Positions 44,068 to 54,645 of a stretch of DNA of 64,000 nt are shown here, piece by piece. Source of the DNA: Methylocystis rosea SV97 (GTDB lineage Bacteria > Pseudomonadota > Alphaproteobacteria > Rhizobiales > Beijerinckiaceae); NCBI RefSeq assembly GCF_000372845.1, contig NZ_KB889963.1, positions 1,856,146 to 1,920,145 of the forward strand. The letters are read 5' to 3'. The position numbers were made by a program, and so were the translations under genes. The notes under the pieces were generated by a model that was not told the DNA's origin, searched no databases, and worked only from the letters and a program-made list of their open reading frames with translations. The first letter of the stretch is position 1; each line of letters starts with the position of its first letter.

Positions 44068-45900
44068 ATGGTTGCAAAGGGTCCTGCATCAAATGTGTCG
44101 GTGGGCGGTCGCGCCTATGCGATCGTCGACCACACCTTTGACGTCGTCGTCGTCGGCGCAGGCGGATCGGGCCTTCGCGCCGTCGTCGGCTGCGCCGAGG
44201 CGGGACTGAATGTCGCCTGCGTCACCAAGGTCTTTCCAACCCGCTCGCACACCGTGGCGGCGCAGGGCGGCATCGCCGCCGCGCTCGGCAACATGGGGCC
44301 GGACAATTGGAAATGGCACATGTACGACACCGTCAAAGGCTCCGACTGGCTCGGCGACCAGGACGCCATCGAATATATGTGCCGTAACGCCCCGCCCGCC
44401 GTTTATGAGCTGGAGCATTGGGGCGTGCCCTTCTCGCGCACGATCGAAGGGACGATCTACCAGCGTCCGTTCGGCGGGATGACGACGGACTTCGGCAACG
44501 GCCCGCCGGCGCAGCGCACATGCGCGGCCGCCGATCGCACCGGCCACGCGATGCTCCATACGATGTATGGCCAGGCGCTGAAGCTCGACACGAAGTTCTT
44601 CGTCGAATTTTTCGCGCTCGACCTCATCATGGATCAGGACGGCGCCTGTCGGGGCGTCGTGTGCCTGAAGATCGATGATGGAACGATCCATCGTTTTCGC
44701 GCAGCGCTCACCGTGCTCGCGACCGGCGGCTATGGCCGCGCCTACCTTTCTGCGACGTCGGCGCACACCTGCACCGGCGACGGCAACGCCATGGTGCTAC
44801 GCGCGGGGCTGCCGCTGCAGGACATGGAGTTCGTGCAGTTTCATCCGACCGGCATCTATGGCGCGGGCTGCCTGATCACTGAAGGCGCGCGCGGCGAAGG
44901 CGGCTATCTGACAAACAGCGAAGGCGAGCGCTTCATGGAGCGCTACGCGCCCTCGGTGAAGGATCTCGCGCCGCGCGACATGGTTTCGCGCGCCATCACC
45001 GTCGAGGTTCGCGAGGGCCGCGGCGTCGGCAAGAATCAGGATCACGCCTATCTACATCTCGAGCATCTCGATCCGCAGATTCTGCATGAGCGGCTGCCGG
45101 GCATCTCAGAAAGCGCGAAAATTTTCGCCGGCGTCGACGTGACGCGCCAGCCGATCCCGATCATTCCAACCGTGCATTACAACATGGGCGGCATACCGAC
45201 GAATTATCACGGCGAGGCGTTGCGCAAGCGCGACGGCAATCCCGACGAGGTGGTGCCGGGTCTGATGGCGCTCGGCGAAGCGGCCTGCGTTTCCGTGCAC
45301 GGCGCCAATCGCCTCGGCTCGAATTCGCTTATTGACCTCGTCGTCTTCGGCCGCGCCGCGGCGCAGCGCGCCGCCGAACTCATCAAGCCCAACGATACGC
45401 AGCCGGAGCTCCCCGCGAATTCGGCCGATCTCGCGCTATCGCGTCTCGATTTTTTCCGCAACGCCAACGGCGGGACATCGACAGCCACATTGCGCGACAG
45501 GATGCAGCGCACGATGCAGTCGCACTGCGCCGTCTATCGCACCGGGGAGGTCCTCGCCGAGGGCGTCGAACAGATCAACGCCGTCTGGCGCGACGGCGCC
45601 GACGTCAAGATCACCGATCGCTCGCTGATCTGGAACTCCGATCTCGTCGAGACGCTGGAATACGACAACCTTATCGTTCAGGCCGTCACGACGATGGAAA
45701 GCGCGGCCAACCGCGCCGAATCGCGCGGCGCGCATGCGCGCGAGGATTTCCCGAATCGCGATGACAAGAACTGGATGAAGCATACGCTCGCGACGATCGA
45801 TCGCGAGAGGAAGACCACCTCAATCGATTATCGCCCGGTGCACAGCTACACGATGACGAATGAGGTCGCTTACATCGAGCCGAAGGCGCGGGTGTATTAA
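44068..45900 (+). CDS. sdhA: Succinate dehydrogenase flavoprotein subunit
   Basis: 610 residues, normal length. Oxidises succinate to fumarate at a covalently bound FAD. Rossmann motif [12 protein letters not shown] near residue 28, FAD-attachment His in [11 protein letters not shown], catalytic segments FHPTG and [17 protein letters not shown], and the C-terminal YRPVH. Third enzyme gene of the operon; sdhB starts 1 base after its stop codon. Confidence 0.98.
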   Translation: MVAKGPASNVSVGGRAYAIVDHTFDVVVVGAGGSGLRAVVGCAEAGLNVACVTKVFPTRSHTVAAQGGIAAALGNMGPDNWKWHMYDTVKGSDWLGDQDAIEYMCRNAPPAVYELEHWGVPFSRTIEGTIYQRPFGGMTTDFGNGPPAQRTCAAADRTGHAMLHTMYGQALKLDTKFFVEFFALDLIMDQDGACRGVVCLKIDDGTIHRFRAALTVLATGGYGRAYLSATSAHTCTGDGNAMVLRAGLPLQDMEFVQFHPTGIYGAGCLITEGARGEGGYLTNSEGERFMERYAPSVKDLAPRDMVSRAITVEVREGRGVGKNQDHAYLHLEHLDPQILHERLPGISESAKIFAGVDVTRQPIPIIPTVHYNMGGIPTNYHGEALRKRDGNPDEVVPGLMALGEAACVSVHGANRLGSNSLIDLVVFGRAAAQRAAELIKPNDTQPELPANSADLALSRLDFFRNANGGTSTATLRDRMQRTMQSHCAVYRTGEVLAEGVEQINAVWRDGADVKITDRSLIWNSDLVETLEYDNLIVQAVTTMESAANRAESRGAHAREDFPNRDDKNWMKHTLATIDRERKTTSIDYRPVHSYTMTNEVAYIEPKARVY

Positions 45901-45901
45901 G

Positions 45902-46690
45902 ATGGTCGAATTCACCCTCCCCAAGAACTCCGTCGTCGCCGAAGGCAAAACGTGGCCGAAGCCCGAAGGGGCCGAGCGCCTGCGCGAATTGCGCATCTAT
46001 CGATGGGACCCCGACGACGGCGCCAATCCTCGGATCGACACCTATTTCATCGACGCCGACGACTGCGGGCCGATGGTTCTCGACGCGCTGATCTGGATCA
46101 AGAACCGAATCGATCCGACGCTCGCCTTCCGTCGCTCGTGCCGCGAAGGCATCTGCGGCTCCTGCTCGATGAATATCGGCGGGCTGAACACGCTCGCCTG
46201 CACCAAGGGCATGGATGAAATCGACGGCGCGATCAAAATCTATCCGCTGCCGCATATGGCGGTGGTGAAGGACCTCGTGCCGGATCTGACGATCTTCTAT
46301 GAGCAATACGCGGCGATCCAGCCCTGGCTGCGCGGCGGACCCGCCCCCGAGAAGGAGCGGCTGCAGTCGCCGGAGCAGCGCGCCAAGCTCGACGGGCTCT
46401 ATGAATGCATCCTGTGCGCCTGCTGCTCGACGGCCTGTCCGAGCTATTGGTGGAACGCCGATCGCTTCCTGGGTCCCGCGGCGCTGCTGCAGGCGTTCCG
46501 TTGGGTGCAGGATTCGCGCGATGAAGCGACGAATGACCGCGTCTCCTATGTCGACGACGTCTTCCGCCTCTATCGCTGCCACACGATCATGAATTGCACC
46601 CAGGTCTGCCCGAAGTCCCTGTCGCCGGCCAAGGCGATCGCGGAACTCAAAAACATGGCCATCGCCCAGGACGAAGCGGAGTCGCGCTGA
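45902..46690 (+). CDS. sdhB: Succinate dehydrogenase iron-sulfur subunit
   Basis: 262 residues from the ATG at 45902. Carries electrons from FAD to quinone. [2Fe-2S] ligands in [12 protein letters not shown], [4Fe-4S] in [12 protein letters not shown], and [3Fe-4S] in [13 protein letters not shown]. Starts directly after sdhA. An extra 14-codon upstream extension is out of register with the operon and rejected. Confidence 0.97.
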   Translation: MVEFTLPKNSVVAEGKTWPKPEGAERLRELRIYRWDPDDGANPRIDTYFIDADDCGPMVLDALIWIKNRIDPTLAFRRSCREGICGSCSMNIGGLNTLACTKGMDEIDGAIKIYPLPHMAVVKDLVPDLTIFYEQYAAIQPWLRGGPAPEKERLQSPEQRAKLDGLYECILCACCSTACPSYWWNADRFLGPAALLQAFRWVQDSRDEATNDRVSYVDDVFRLYRCHTIMNCTQVCPKSLSPAKAIAELKNMAIAQDEAESR

Positions 46691-46760
46691 GCGCGGGGCC
46701 GCCTTGATCCCGCCGCGCCGCCGGTTTAGGACGGAACAAACGTCTTCGGAGATCTGCGCC

Positions 46761-47141
46761 ATGTCGACCAGCGCTCGTCGTAGTTGCGCCTCGCTTCTCA
46801 TCGCCGCCTACCTGATCGCCGGCGGCCCTCAGGCCGCCTCGGCGCAGCAGCTTCAAGCCGATCCCGGAGCGCCTGACGCTTCCGGTTCCGTCACGACGCA
46901 GCCGAAGGCCAAGAAAGCGAAGGCGCAGCAATCCCCGCGCGCCAACGCCGGCGCAAGCGCCGGCCAGCAGCAGCAGGGAGGCGGCGGCAACCGCCAGTTT
47001 GGCGAGCTTGAGGGTTGGTCCCCCGGCAAGGCGCCGCCCGGGGGAAAGCCGAAGGAAGAAGAGAAGTCGAGCCAGCCAAAAGGCGGATTGCCTATTGGCG
47101 TTTCGCCTTCGGGGAATATGTCCGTCGGCCTCCCATTCTAA
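46761..47141 (+). CDS. Secreted Gln/Gly/Lys-rich hypothetical protein
   Basis: 126 residues from the ATG at 46761. Sec signal to about residue 28 (ending AASAQ), then a low-complexity region rich in Gln, Gly, Ala, Lys and Pro (ASAGQQQQGGGGNRQFG, GKAPPGGKPKEEEKSS), ending GVSPSGNMSVGLPF. Probably disordered in the periplasm. Located between sdhB and asd. Function unknown. Confidence 0.6.
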   Translation: MSTSARRSCASLLIAAYLIAGGPQAASAQQLQADPGAPDASGSVTTQPKAKKAKAQQSPRANAGASAGQQQQGGGGNRQFGELEGWSPGKAPPGGKPKEEEKSSQPKGGLPIGVSPSGNMSVGLPF

Positions 47142-47177
47142 AAATCTCAGCGCCGGGATTGCCGGCTGGAGTTGATC

Positions 47178-48212
47178 ATGGCGTATAAGGTTGCGGTCGT
47201 AGGCGCTACGGGCAACGTAGGCCGCGAGATGCTCGATATTCTCGCCGAGCGCCGCTTCCCGGTTTCGGAGGTCGTTGCGCTGGCGTCGCCGCGCTCGATT
47301 GGCACGGAGGTCTCCTTCGGCGACAGGACGCTGAAGTGCAAGGTGCTCGACTCCTACGATTTCTCCGACGTCGATATTTGTCTCATGTCCGCGGGGGGCT
47401 CCGTCGCGAAGGAATGGGCGCCCAGGATCGGCGCTCAGGGCTGCGTCGTCATCGACAATTCTTCGGCCTGGCGCATGGACCCTGACGTGCCGTTGGTCGT
47501 GCCGGAAGTGAACGCCGCCGCCGCGGCGGGATTTTCCAAAAAGAACATCATCGCCAATCCGAACTGCTCGACGGCGCAGCTCGTCGTCGCGCTGAAGCCT
47601 TTGCACGACGCGGCGACGATCAAGCGCGTCGTGGTCTCGACCTATCAATCGGTCTCCGGCGCGGGCAAGGAGGGAATGGACGAACTCTTCGCGCAGACCC
47701 GCTCGGTGTTCGTCGCCAACCCCGTCGAAGCCAAGAAATTTCCCAAGCGCATCGCCTTCAACCTGATTCCGCAGATCGACGTCTTCATGGAGGACGGCTT
47801 CACAAAGGAAGAGTGGAAGATGGTGGCGGAGACGAAGAAGATACTCGACCCCAAGATCAAGCTTGTCGCCACCTGCGTGCGCGTGCCGGTCTTCATCGGC
47901 CATTCGGAAGCGGTGAACATCGAATTCGAAAAGCCGATTTCGGCGGACGAGGCGCGTAATATTTTGCGCGCGGCGCCCGGCGTGCTGGTGATCGACAAGC
48001 ACGAAGCCGGCGGCTACATCACGCCGCATGAAGCGGCGGGCGAAGACGCCACCTATGTCTCGCGAATCCGTACCGACCCGACCGTCGATAATGGGCTGGT
48101 TCTGTGGTGCGTTTCCGACAATCTGCGCAAGGGCGCGGCGCTTAACGCCATTCAGATCGCGGAAGTCCTGATGAACCGCAAGCTGCTCGCGCCTAAGAAA
48201 AGGGCGGCCTAA
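47178..48212 (+). CDS. asd: Aspartate-semialdehyde dehydrogenase
   Basis: 344 residues from the ATG at 47178 (GGAG 6 bases upstream). Reduces aspartyl phosphate to the semialdehyde for lysine, threonine, methionine and diaminopimelate synthesis. NADPH-binding GATGNVGREML near residue 9, catalytic Cys130 in NPNCSTAQLV, and VSTYQSVSGAG substrate-binding loop. Cytoplasmic homodimer by family knowledge. Confidence 0.97.
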   Translation: MAYKVAVVGATGNVGREMLDILAERRFPVSEVVALASPRSIGTEVSFGDRTLKCKVLDSYDFSDVDICLMSAGGSVAKEWAPRIGAQGCVVIDNSSAWRMDPDVPLVVPEVNAAAAAGFSKKNIIANPNCSTAQLVVALKPLHDAATIKRVVVSTYQSVSGAGKEGMDELFAQTRSVFVANPVEAKKFPKRIAFNLIPQIDVFMEDGFTKEEWKMVAETKKILDPKIKLVATCVRVPVFIGHSEAVNIEFEKPISADEARNILRAAPGVLVIDKHEAGGYITPHEAAGEDATYVSRIRTDPTVDNGLVLWCVSDNLRKGAALNAIQIAEVLMNRKLLAPKKRAA

Positions 48213-48257
48213 CGCCCGAAGGCGATCATCACCGCCAAATGGGCCGACGGCAACGGC

Positions 48258-49157
48258 TTATTTGTTGATCTTGAACAGCGCCGGATCGGGCACTTTGGCC
48301 TGGTCGATGTTGAAGACCGAAATCAAGGTCTCATAGCCTTGCGGGTCCTTCACCTCCCATTGCTTCAATTTGAAGGTCTTGGGGTCGAAGATCAGACGCA
48401 CGTGCGACGTGCCGCCGAAGGTCGCCTTGTCCTCGATAGAGACGGTGACGCCGGAATCGTCGATCTTCACATCCTCGACGATGACGTCCTTTTCGAGGTC
48501 GATCTTGTCCTTCATCAGAAATTTGAGCGGCGTCTGGGTGATGAAGTAGAGATCCTGCGTGTTGAGCTTACGGTCGCGCACTGCGACCTGCGCGCCATCG
48601 GCCACGACCTCCATCGTCGCCGGCTGCGCGTATTCGAAGCGCACGCGGCCGGCGCGCTGAACGTGAAGCTTGCCTTCCGAACGCTTGCCGTCGCCGCCGA
48701 TCTGCACGAAATCGGCGGTCATCACCGGCGAAGCGTTGAAAAATGCGTTGGCGCGCTTGAGCGCTTCGGCGCGGGTGAGCGGCTTCTCCGGCTCCGGCGC
48801 GGGCGGCGGCGCGATCGTGGCGGCGGCAGAGGAGGGGGAGGGCCCCTGCGCGGATGGCTTGGCGCCCTTCTTCCCGGCTGACGGGGGCTCTGCGGGCTTC
48901 GCCTCGCCGGGCTTGGCCGTCACGGGCTTGACGGTCACGGGCTTGGCGTCTCCGCTCTTCTCGTCTTCAGGCTTGACCTCAGCCGATTTCGACCTTGCGT
49001 CCGCGGGACCGGCAGGCTTCGCCTCCGCTGCTTTATTCTCAGCGACAGCCGGAACGCCTCCCTGCGACGGCGGCGCAGCGCGCGCGATGGTCGCAGCGGC
49101 GGCCGGGACGGCGAGTGAAAGCGCGGCGAGCAGGGCGGCAAAGTGAACGTATGTCAC
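48258..49157 (-). CDS. lolA: LolA-like outer-membrane lipoprotein carrier
   Basis: 299 residues. A signal peptide (to about residue 22) is followed by ~85 residues of low-complexity Glu/Lys/Ala/Pro repeats (AKPGEAKPAEPPSAG), then a LolA domain (about 110-297): MTADFVQIGGDGKRSEGKLH, RVRFEYAQP, FDPKTFKLKQWEVKDPQG. LolA carries lipoproteins across the periplasm from LolCDE to the outer membrane. The long linker before the domain is unusual. Converges on asd with 45 bases between. Confidence 0.88.
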   Translation of the reverse strand: MTYVHFAALLAALSLAVPAAAATIARAAPPSQGGVPAVAENKAAEAKPAGPADARSKSAEVKPEDEKSGDAKPVTVKPVTAKPGEAKPAEPPSAGKKGAKPSAQGPSPSSAAATIAPPPAPEPEKPLTRAEALKRANAFFNASPVMTADFVQIGGDGKRSEGKLHVQRAGRVRFEYAQPATMEVVADGAQVAVRDRKLNTQDLYFITQTPLKFLMKDKIDLEKDVIVEDVKIDDSGVTVSIEDKATFGGTSHVRLIFDPKTFKLKQWEVKDPQGYETLISVFNIDQAKVPDPALFKINK

Positions 49158-49226
49158 GGCGGGTTCCGATTCTGGGGAAGCTGTCGCCGTCTTCCTAGCA
49201 TAAGTTGGCGGAATTGGGGGCGAAGC

Positions 49227-51707
49227 CTACTCCGCCGCCTCGATATCGAAGGCGCCCCGGTCGATGCCGCCGCCAACGAGAATTTCGCGCTTTCCGGCGT
49301 GGTTAGGCGCGGAGACGACGCCTTCCTGCTCCATGCGCTCTACGAGCGAAGCGGCCTTGTTGTAGCCGACCGAGAGGCGGCGCTGGATGTAGCTCGTCGA
49401 GCACTTCTTGTCGCGCAACACGATATTGACGGCGCGGTCGTAAAGATCGCCGCCTTCCTCCGCGTCCATCGAGCCGGGCAGGGGCGCTTCGCCGTCTTCG
49501 CCAACATCGTCCTCGGCGGTGATGGCGTCGAGATATTGCGGCGCGCCTTGCGTCTTCACATGGGCGACGATGTCCTCGACTTCGCGGTCGGACACGAAAG
49601 GCCCATGCACGCGCGAAATGCGGCCGCCGCCCGCCATGTAGAGCATGTCGCCCTGGCCGAGCAGCTGCTCGGCGCCCTGTTCGCCCAGGATCGTGCGGCT
49701 GTCGATCTTTGAGGTCACCTGGAAGGAGATGCGCGTCGGGAAATTCGCTTTGATCGTGCCGGTGATGACGTCGACGGAGGGGCGCTGCGTCGCCATGATC
49801 AGATGGATGCCGGCGGCGCGCGCCATCTGCGCCAGTCTCTGGATCGCGCCCTCGATGTCCTTGCCGGCGACGAGCATAAGATCCGCCATCTCGTCGACGA
49901 TGACGACGATATAAGGCAGCGTCGAGAGCGTCATCTCCTCATGCTCGAAGATCGCCTCGCCGGTCTCGCGATCGAAGCCCGTCTGCACCGTGCGGGTGAT
50001 CGTCTCGCCCTTGGCCTGCGCGTCGGCGACGCGGACATTGTAGCCGTCGATGTTGCGCACGCCGAGCTTCGACATTTTCTTGTAGCGATCCTCCATCTCG
50101 CGCACCGCCCATTTGAGCGCCACGACCGCCTTTTTCGGGTCGGTGACGACGGGCGTCAGCAGATGGGGAATGTTGTCGTAGACGGAGAGCTCCAGCATCT
50201 TCGGATCGACCATGATGAGCCGGCATTCTTCGGGCTTCAGCCGATAGAGCAGCGACAGGATCATGGTGTTGATCGCGACCGACTTGCCGGAGCCGGTGGT
50301 GCCGGCGACCAAGAGATGCGGCATTCGGGCGAGGTCGACGATCACCGGCTCGCCGCCGATCGTCTTGCCAAGCGCGATGGCGAGCTTGTGGTTGGAGCGG
50401 ACGAAATCCTCGCAGGCGATGAGTTCGCGCAGATAGACCATCTCGCGACGCTGGTTCGGCAGTTCGATGCCGATGGCGTTGCGCCCCGACACGACGGCGA
50501 CACGGGCGGAGATGGCGGACATCGAGCGGGCGATGTCGTCGGCGAGGCCGATGACCCGCGAACTCTTGATGCCGGGCGCCGGCTCCAGCTCATAGAGCGT
50601 GACCACCGGCCCGGGGCGGACGTTGATGATGTCGCCCTTGACGGAAAAATCCTCGAGCACGCCTTCGAGCAGACGCGCGTTGTGCTCGAGCGCCTCCTGC
50701 GGGAGCTTGACGCCGCTCGCCTGCTTCTTCGGCTCGGCCAGAAGGGTCAGGGGCGGCGTTTCATAGCGCGTATTGAAGCGGGGCTGCGCGGCGCGAGCAG
50801 GCGCACGCGTCCTGCGGGGCGCAGGCGCGGGCGGGGAGACCGCGGGTTCAAAGGGCGGCTCGTCGAGATCTTGGGCTCCCGGCGACGCAAAGCCGGGAAA
50901 AACGTCCAGATCCTCGAAAGTGGGCTCGACGCGCGGATAGCGCGGCGGCGGCGGCCGGTCCGTCGTCGCGGCGCGACGTCTGAATCTTGCGGCGGCGCGC
51001 AGCATCCAGGCCTTCAGCGCCAGTCCAAGATGAATTAGCGCGCCGAGCGAGATCAACGCGACGCCAGGCTCGCCGCCGGCGTCGTCGTCATCGTCGGCGC
51101 CCGGACGAATCTTCGCGTCATCTTCAGAGGAGCGGCTGCGCATATCCGCTTCGGATTCGAAGCCCAGTCCCGCTGCGCCGGTGACGGCGAGGATCGCGAC
51201 GAGAGCGGCGCCGGCGCCAAAGAGCGCGGTAAGAACGCCCGAGCCGGCAAAGATCAGCCGCGGAACGGTCAGGATGGCGTCGCCGGCGACGCCGCCGAGG
51301 CCGGTGGGCAGCGGCCAGCGGTTGGTCGCGGGCAAGAGCGACGCGGTCGCGGCGGTTGCGAAGACGCCTAGGACACAGAGGCCGACGCGCAGCATCACGC
51401 GGCCGATTCGGCGCCGTCGCATGAGACGCAATCCCTGGGTGGCGATTGGCACGATAGCGGCGATGGCGCCGAAGCCGACGAGCTGCATCAACAGATCGGA
51501 GACGATCGCGCCCGGTCCGCCGAGCAGATTGCGGACGTGGCCCGAGGTCGCGTGGTTGAGTGAAGGATCGCGGGCGGACCAGCTGACGAGCGCCAGTGTG
51601 AGCGCGGCGGCGCTCACGAGCAAGGCGGCGCCCAGCATTTCCGCCAGCCTCCGCGCCGCGAACTCGCGAAGCTGCTCGGTAAAATGGCCCCTTGCATGGC
51701 TGCGCAT
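49227..51707 (-). CDS. ftsK: DNA translocase FtsK
   Basis: 826 residues from the ATG at 51707. Pumps the chromosome at the division septum and activates XerCD at dif. Four membrane helices in the N-terminal ~210 residues, a Pro-rich linker, then the RecA-like motor with Walker [15 protein letters not shown] and Walker [13 protein letters not shown], and a C-terminal gamma winged helix ([20 protein letters not shown]) that reads KOPS sites. A TTG start at 51743 would add 12 residues. Precedes lolA-like by 70 bases on the same strand, the common ftsK-lolA order. Confidence 0.95.
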   Translation of the reverse strand: MRSHARGHFTEQLREFAARRLAEMLGAALLVSAAALTLALVSWSARDPSLNHATSGHVRNLLGGPGAIVSDLLMQLVGFGAIAAIVPIATQGLRLMRRRRIGRVMLRVGLCVLGVFATAATASLLPATNRWPLPTGLGGVAGDAILTVPRLIFAGSGVLTALFGAGAALVAILAVTGAAGLGFESEADMRSRSSEDDAKIRPGADDDDDAGGEPGVALISLGALIHLGLALKAWMLRAAARFRRRAATTDRPPPPRYPRVEPTFEDLDVFPGFASPGAQDLDEPPFEPAVSPPAPAPRRTRAPARAAQPRFNTRYETPPLTLLAEPKKQASGVKLPQEALEHNARLLEGVLEDFSVKGDIINVRPGPVVTLYELEPAPGIKSSRVIGLADDIARSMSAISARVAVVSGRNAIGIELPNQRREMVYLRELIACEDFVRSNHKLAIALGKTIGGEPVIVDLARMPHLLVAGTTGSGKSVAINTMILSLLYRLKPEECRLIMVDPKMLELSVYDNIPHLLTPVVTDPKKAVVALKWAVREMEDRYKKMSKLGVRNIDGYNVRVADAQAKGETITRTVQTGFDRETGEAIFEHEEMTLSTLPYIVVIVDEMADLMLVAGKDIEGAIQRLAQMARAAGIHLIMATQRPSVDVITGTIKANFPTRISFQVTSKIDSRTILGEQGAEQLLGQGDMLYMAGGGRISRVHGPFVSDREVEDIVAHVKTQGAPQYLDAITAEDDVGEDGEAPLPGSMDAEEGGDLYDRAVNIVLRDKKCSTSYIQRRLSVGYNKAASLVERMEQEGVVSAPNHAGKREILVGGGIDRGAFDIEAAE

Positions 51708-51788
51708 ATGAGGAGAAGCCTCGCTTGATCGCAGCGCCGCCAACGGCGCGCGGATGCGGCAGCGTAAAAAATCTCGGTTAAGGTGCGC

Positions 51789-52634
51789 TTAACCCTGGTT
51801 TTCCGGGCTGTTGCCGCCCGCCGCGACCGTCTGGTTGAGTTCGGCGCCATAGATGAAGATCGCCGCCAGCATCTGAAGAAAAACGATGGCGATCACGATC
51901 GAGGCGAGGCCGGCGTAGGTCGAAACATAGCTGCCGGCGAATCTCGCGAGATAGGCGCCGAAGCCGGCGCCTAGCGCGAGCGACGCGATCAGCGTCAGCG
52001 CGATGCCTGGCCCGATGAAGGTAAGGTTGCGCCGCTCCGCGGGCAAAAATTTATGAGCCGCATACAGGGCAATGGCCAACAGGGCGGTGGTGACGCCATA
52101 GCGCACCGGCGCGTAAAGGGGCTGAAGATCCTGCACGAGGGCGGGGATGTAGCGTTCGGCGATCGCGCGCGCGAGAGGCCCCAGCACGAGCAGAATAGCG
52201 ACGGCGAGGAGCGCGGCCGCGCCGAGAAAGACGTAAAGAATTGATTCGAGGCGCGTCAGCCACCAGGGGCGCTTGTCCTTGAGGTCATAGGCCCGGTTCA
52301 GCGCGACGCGCAGCGCTTCCACTCCGGTAGAGGAGAAATATATGGCGAAGATCGCGCCCAGCGTCAGCAGCCCGCCGCGCGGCTGCGTCAGCACATTGCT
52401 GATCTCCCGGGAAATCGGACCGGCCACATCCGGGGGCCATGTGTCGAAGAGCAGTTTTCTCGCGGCTTCCGCTTCCTGACCCAAGCCGAAAAAGCCGGCG
52501 AGCGCCGTCAGAAAGATGAGAAACGGAAACATCGAAGTCAGGATTGCGAGCGCGATATAGCTCGTGACCGCCCAACCGTCGTCGCGGTCAAACTTGAGAT
52601 AGGCGTGATAAAAGATTCGAAAAAGCTTTCGCAT
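51789..52634 (-). CDS. YihY/BrkB family membrane protein
   Basis: 281 residues from the ATG at 52634 (MRKLFRIFYHAY); the longer frame adds 17 poorly conserved residues. About six membrane helices; the family pattern GWAVTSYIALAILTSMFPF and YFSSTGVEALRVALNRAYD is clear. The family includes BrkB; the role is not established and older ribonuclease claims for it are doubtful. Divergent from the DUF1311 gene and read toward ftsK. Confidence 0.9.
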   Translation of the reverse strand: MRKLFRIFYHAYLKFDRDDGWAVTSYIALAILTSMFPFLIFLTALAGFFGLGQEAEAARKLLFDTWPPDVAGPISREISNVLTQPRGGLLTLGAIFAIYFSSTGVEALRVALNRAYDLKDKRPWWLTRLESILYVFLGAAALLAVAILLVLGPLARAIAERYIPALVQDLQPLYAPVRYGVTTALLAIALYAAHKFLPAERRNLTFIGPGIALTLIASLALGAGFGAYLARFAGSYVSTYAGLASIVIAIVFLQMLAAIFIYGAELNQTVAAGGNSPENQG

Positions 52635-52691
52635 GACAACCCATGATAGCGTGCCAACTGGGAATAGCGATGGCGCAAGGAGCATCCGCCA

Positions 52692-53105
52692 ATGAGAAGC
52701 TTTCCTTTACGGCGCGCCGCCGCCATCAGCGCAGCTTTTGTCGTTCTGACGCATTCGATGAACTGGGCGTTCGCGAAGGACTGCGACGGTCGCGGCTCTC
52801 AGACTGCCCTCAATCTGTGCGCGGGAGAGAATTTCAAACAGGCCGACGCGAAACTCAACGCCTTCTACGCCAAATTGCAAAAAAAGATCAGCGCGGCGGG
52901 GCAGTCAAAATTACGGGAGGCGCAAAAATCCTGGATCGCCTACCGGGATGCGCAATGCGCCTTTGAGACTCTGGGGACGATCGACGGCAGCATTCACAGC
53001 ATGGTCATGGCGCAATGTCTCATGGATGTGACCGAGCAGCAGACGAAACGGCTGCAGCATCAGCTCACCTGCCAAGAAGGCGACGTCTCCTGCGGCGGTC
53101 AGTAG
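52692..53105 (+). CDS. LprI-like (DUF1311) periplasmic protein
   Basis: 137 residues. Signal peptide to about residue 28 (ending WAFAK). The mature domain is DUF1311/LprI-type: four helices with conserved cysteines, CAGENFKQADAKLNAFYAKL, and SWIAYRDAQCAFE. One family member (LprI) inhibits lysozyme; the activity of this one is unknown. C-terminal tail has two more Cys (CQEGDVSCGGQ). Followed 38 bases later by the DUF2254 gene. Confidence 0.88.
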   Translation: MRSFPLRRAAAISAAFVVLTHSMNWAFAKDCDGRGSQTALNLCAGENFKQADAKLNAFYAKLQKKISAAGQSKLREAQKSWIAYRDAQCAFETLGTIDGSIHSMVMAQCLMDVTEQQTKRLQHQLTCQEGDVSCGGQ

Positions 53106-53143
53106 GGTGGCCGCTTAGTCGCCGCAAAAAGCCGAGATTCGAC

Positions 53144-54490
53144 ATGCGCAGACCAATTTCGCCGCGGGCGTTGCTGCGATCGACGCTATACGCGCTTCGG
53201 GGAGGGTTTCTCCTTCGCCCGTTAGCGATCGCTTTGTCGTTAGGGGTTTGTGGGGCGCTGCTCTCCGAACTGGAGGAAAAGTTTCCAGGAATCCGTCGCT
53301 TCGTTCCCAGGCTGTTATTTCCGTCACAGGCGGATCCACAAGTCGCACAGGCGATCCTAACCAGCATCGCTACCTCGACGATGACGGTCGTGTCGATCGT
53401 CTTCGCCATACTCCTGATGACGCTGACGCTCGCTTCGACGCAGTTTTCCCCACGCATTCTCATCAGCTTCGTGCGTGACCATGTGACGCAATGGACGCTC
53501 GGAATCTTTCTCGGGACTTTTTCCTATTGTATCGCGGCGCTGCCCGCCGCCCGCACGCTGCCCCAGCCCTTTGCGCCGGTTGTGACCGTCGCGGGCGCCA
53601 TGGCGCTCGCGCCGATTTGCGTCGGCTGGCTCATTTATTTCATTCATCACATCTCCAACGCCATCAGCGTCAACAATATCGTCGATCGCATCCGACGCGA
53701 GACGGAGCTCGTGATCGACGAGTTGATGCCGGACACCCGGCGGCCGATTCAACCGCTCGACGCGGCGGAATCGTTTCAGGGCAGGTTGGAGGTCGTTCTG
53801 CGAAGTCGGCAATCGGGATATATCCGATATGTCGATATCCCGCGGCTGTGTGGGGCCGCCAAAAATTTTGGAGTCTGTTTGCGCCTGGAGCGTCGCGTCG
53901 GCCATTTCGTTCCTGAAGGCGCCGCGCTCATGAGACTTTCGCGAGGCGACCGAATCACCGAGGAACGCGCCGTCGAGCTTCTGTCCACAATCGACATCGG
54001 TCCGACCCGAACGATGCAGCAGGACGTCGAATTCGGCATTGTACAAATCGTCGACATTGCCTTGCGAGCAATTTCGCCTGCGATCAACGATCCGACGACA
54101 GCCATCAGCTGTGTGGATCAACTTGGCTGCATCTTGATCCGGTGGATCGGCCGAGTTCCGCCGCGAAGCTATTACTTCGATCCGCCCCATGTGCTGCGCG
54201 TCGCGATTCCGTGGATCAATTTTAATGGCTTGCTCGACCTCGCATTTGAGCAAATCCGCCACTATGCCGCCGCAGACGCCGCGGTGAGCCTGAGGTTGAT
54301 GCGCGCGCTCGGAGACATCGCGAGCACTGTAAGCGACCCGACGCTCCGCGAATGTCTCGCCGAGCGTGGTCGGCGGGCGCTCGCAGGATGCGTCGGCAAA
54401 ATCGAAGAAGGCGACTTGCAAAGACTGCGCGGGCGATTGTCCTTGCTGGAGGCGGGCGTCGCTCATGACGACACGGTCGAGGGACCGTGA
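53144..54490 (+). CDS. DUF2254 family membrane protein
   Basis: 448 residues from the ATG at 53144. Four membrane helices in the first ~190 residues, containing the family stretch FAILLMTLTLASTQFSPRIL, then a cytoplasmic domain with a SFQGRLEVVLRSRQSGYIRY segment and AISPAINDPTTAISCVDQLG near 330. DUF2254 function is not established. It lies close to the kup gene, and an ion-related role is only suggested by that neighbourhood. Confidence 0.88.
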   Translation: MRRPISPRALLRSTLYALRGGFLLRPLAIALSLGVCGALLSELEEKFPGIRRFVPRLLFPSQADPQVAQAILTSIATSTMTVVSIVFAILLMTLTLASTQFSPRILISFVRDHVTQWTLGIFLGTFSYCIAALPAARTLPQPFAPVVTVAGAMALAPICVGWLIYFIHHISNAISVNNIVDRIRRETELVIDELMPDTRRPIQPLDAAESFQGRLEVVLRSRQSGYIRYVDIPRLCGAAKNFGVCLRLERRVGHFVPEGAALMRLSRGDRITEERAVELLSTIDIGPTRTMQQDVEFGIVQIVDIALRAISPAINDPTTAISCVDQLGCILIRWIGRVPPRSYYFDPPHVLRVAIPWINFNGLLDLAFEQIRHYAAADAAVSLRLMRALGDIASTVSDPTLRECLAERGRRALAGCVGKIEEGDLQRLRGRLSLLEAGVAHDDTVEGP

Positions 54491-54645
54491 AGGTCTTCGG
54501 CGCCGTTTTTCCCAATAGTCCCTTTATAAGAGAATTGATTAGCCTGTATCAGCGGCGAACTCCGATTCGGTCCCGCCGCCCGGCTCGGACGTTGGACATT
54601 CATTACGATCCAAATTCGACATCGCCAAAATTGGGGGGGGCGTTG

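Noticed and set aside
46647..48029. A 460-codon minus-strand frame opposite asd
   Set aside because: It overlaps the clearly coding asd and the secreted protein gene in antisense and has Arg/His-rich shadow composition.
49803..51038. A 411-codon plus-strand frame opposite ftsK
   Set aside because: It mirrors FtsK codons, with high Asp/His/Arg content and no recognisable domain.
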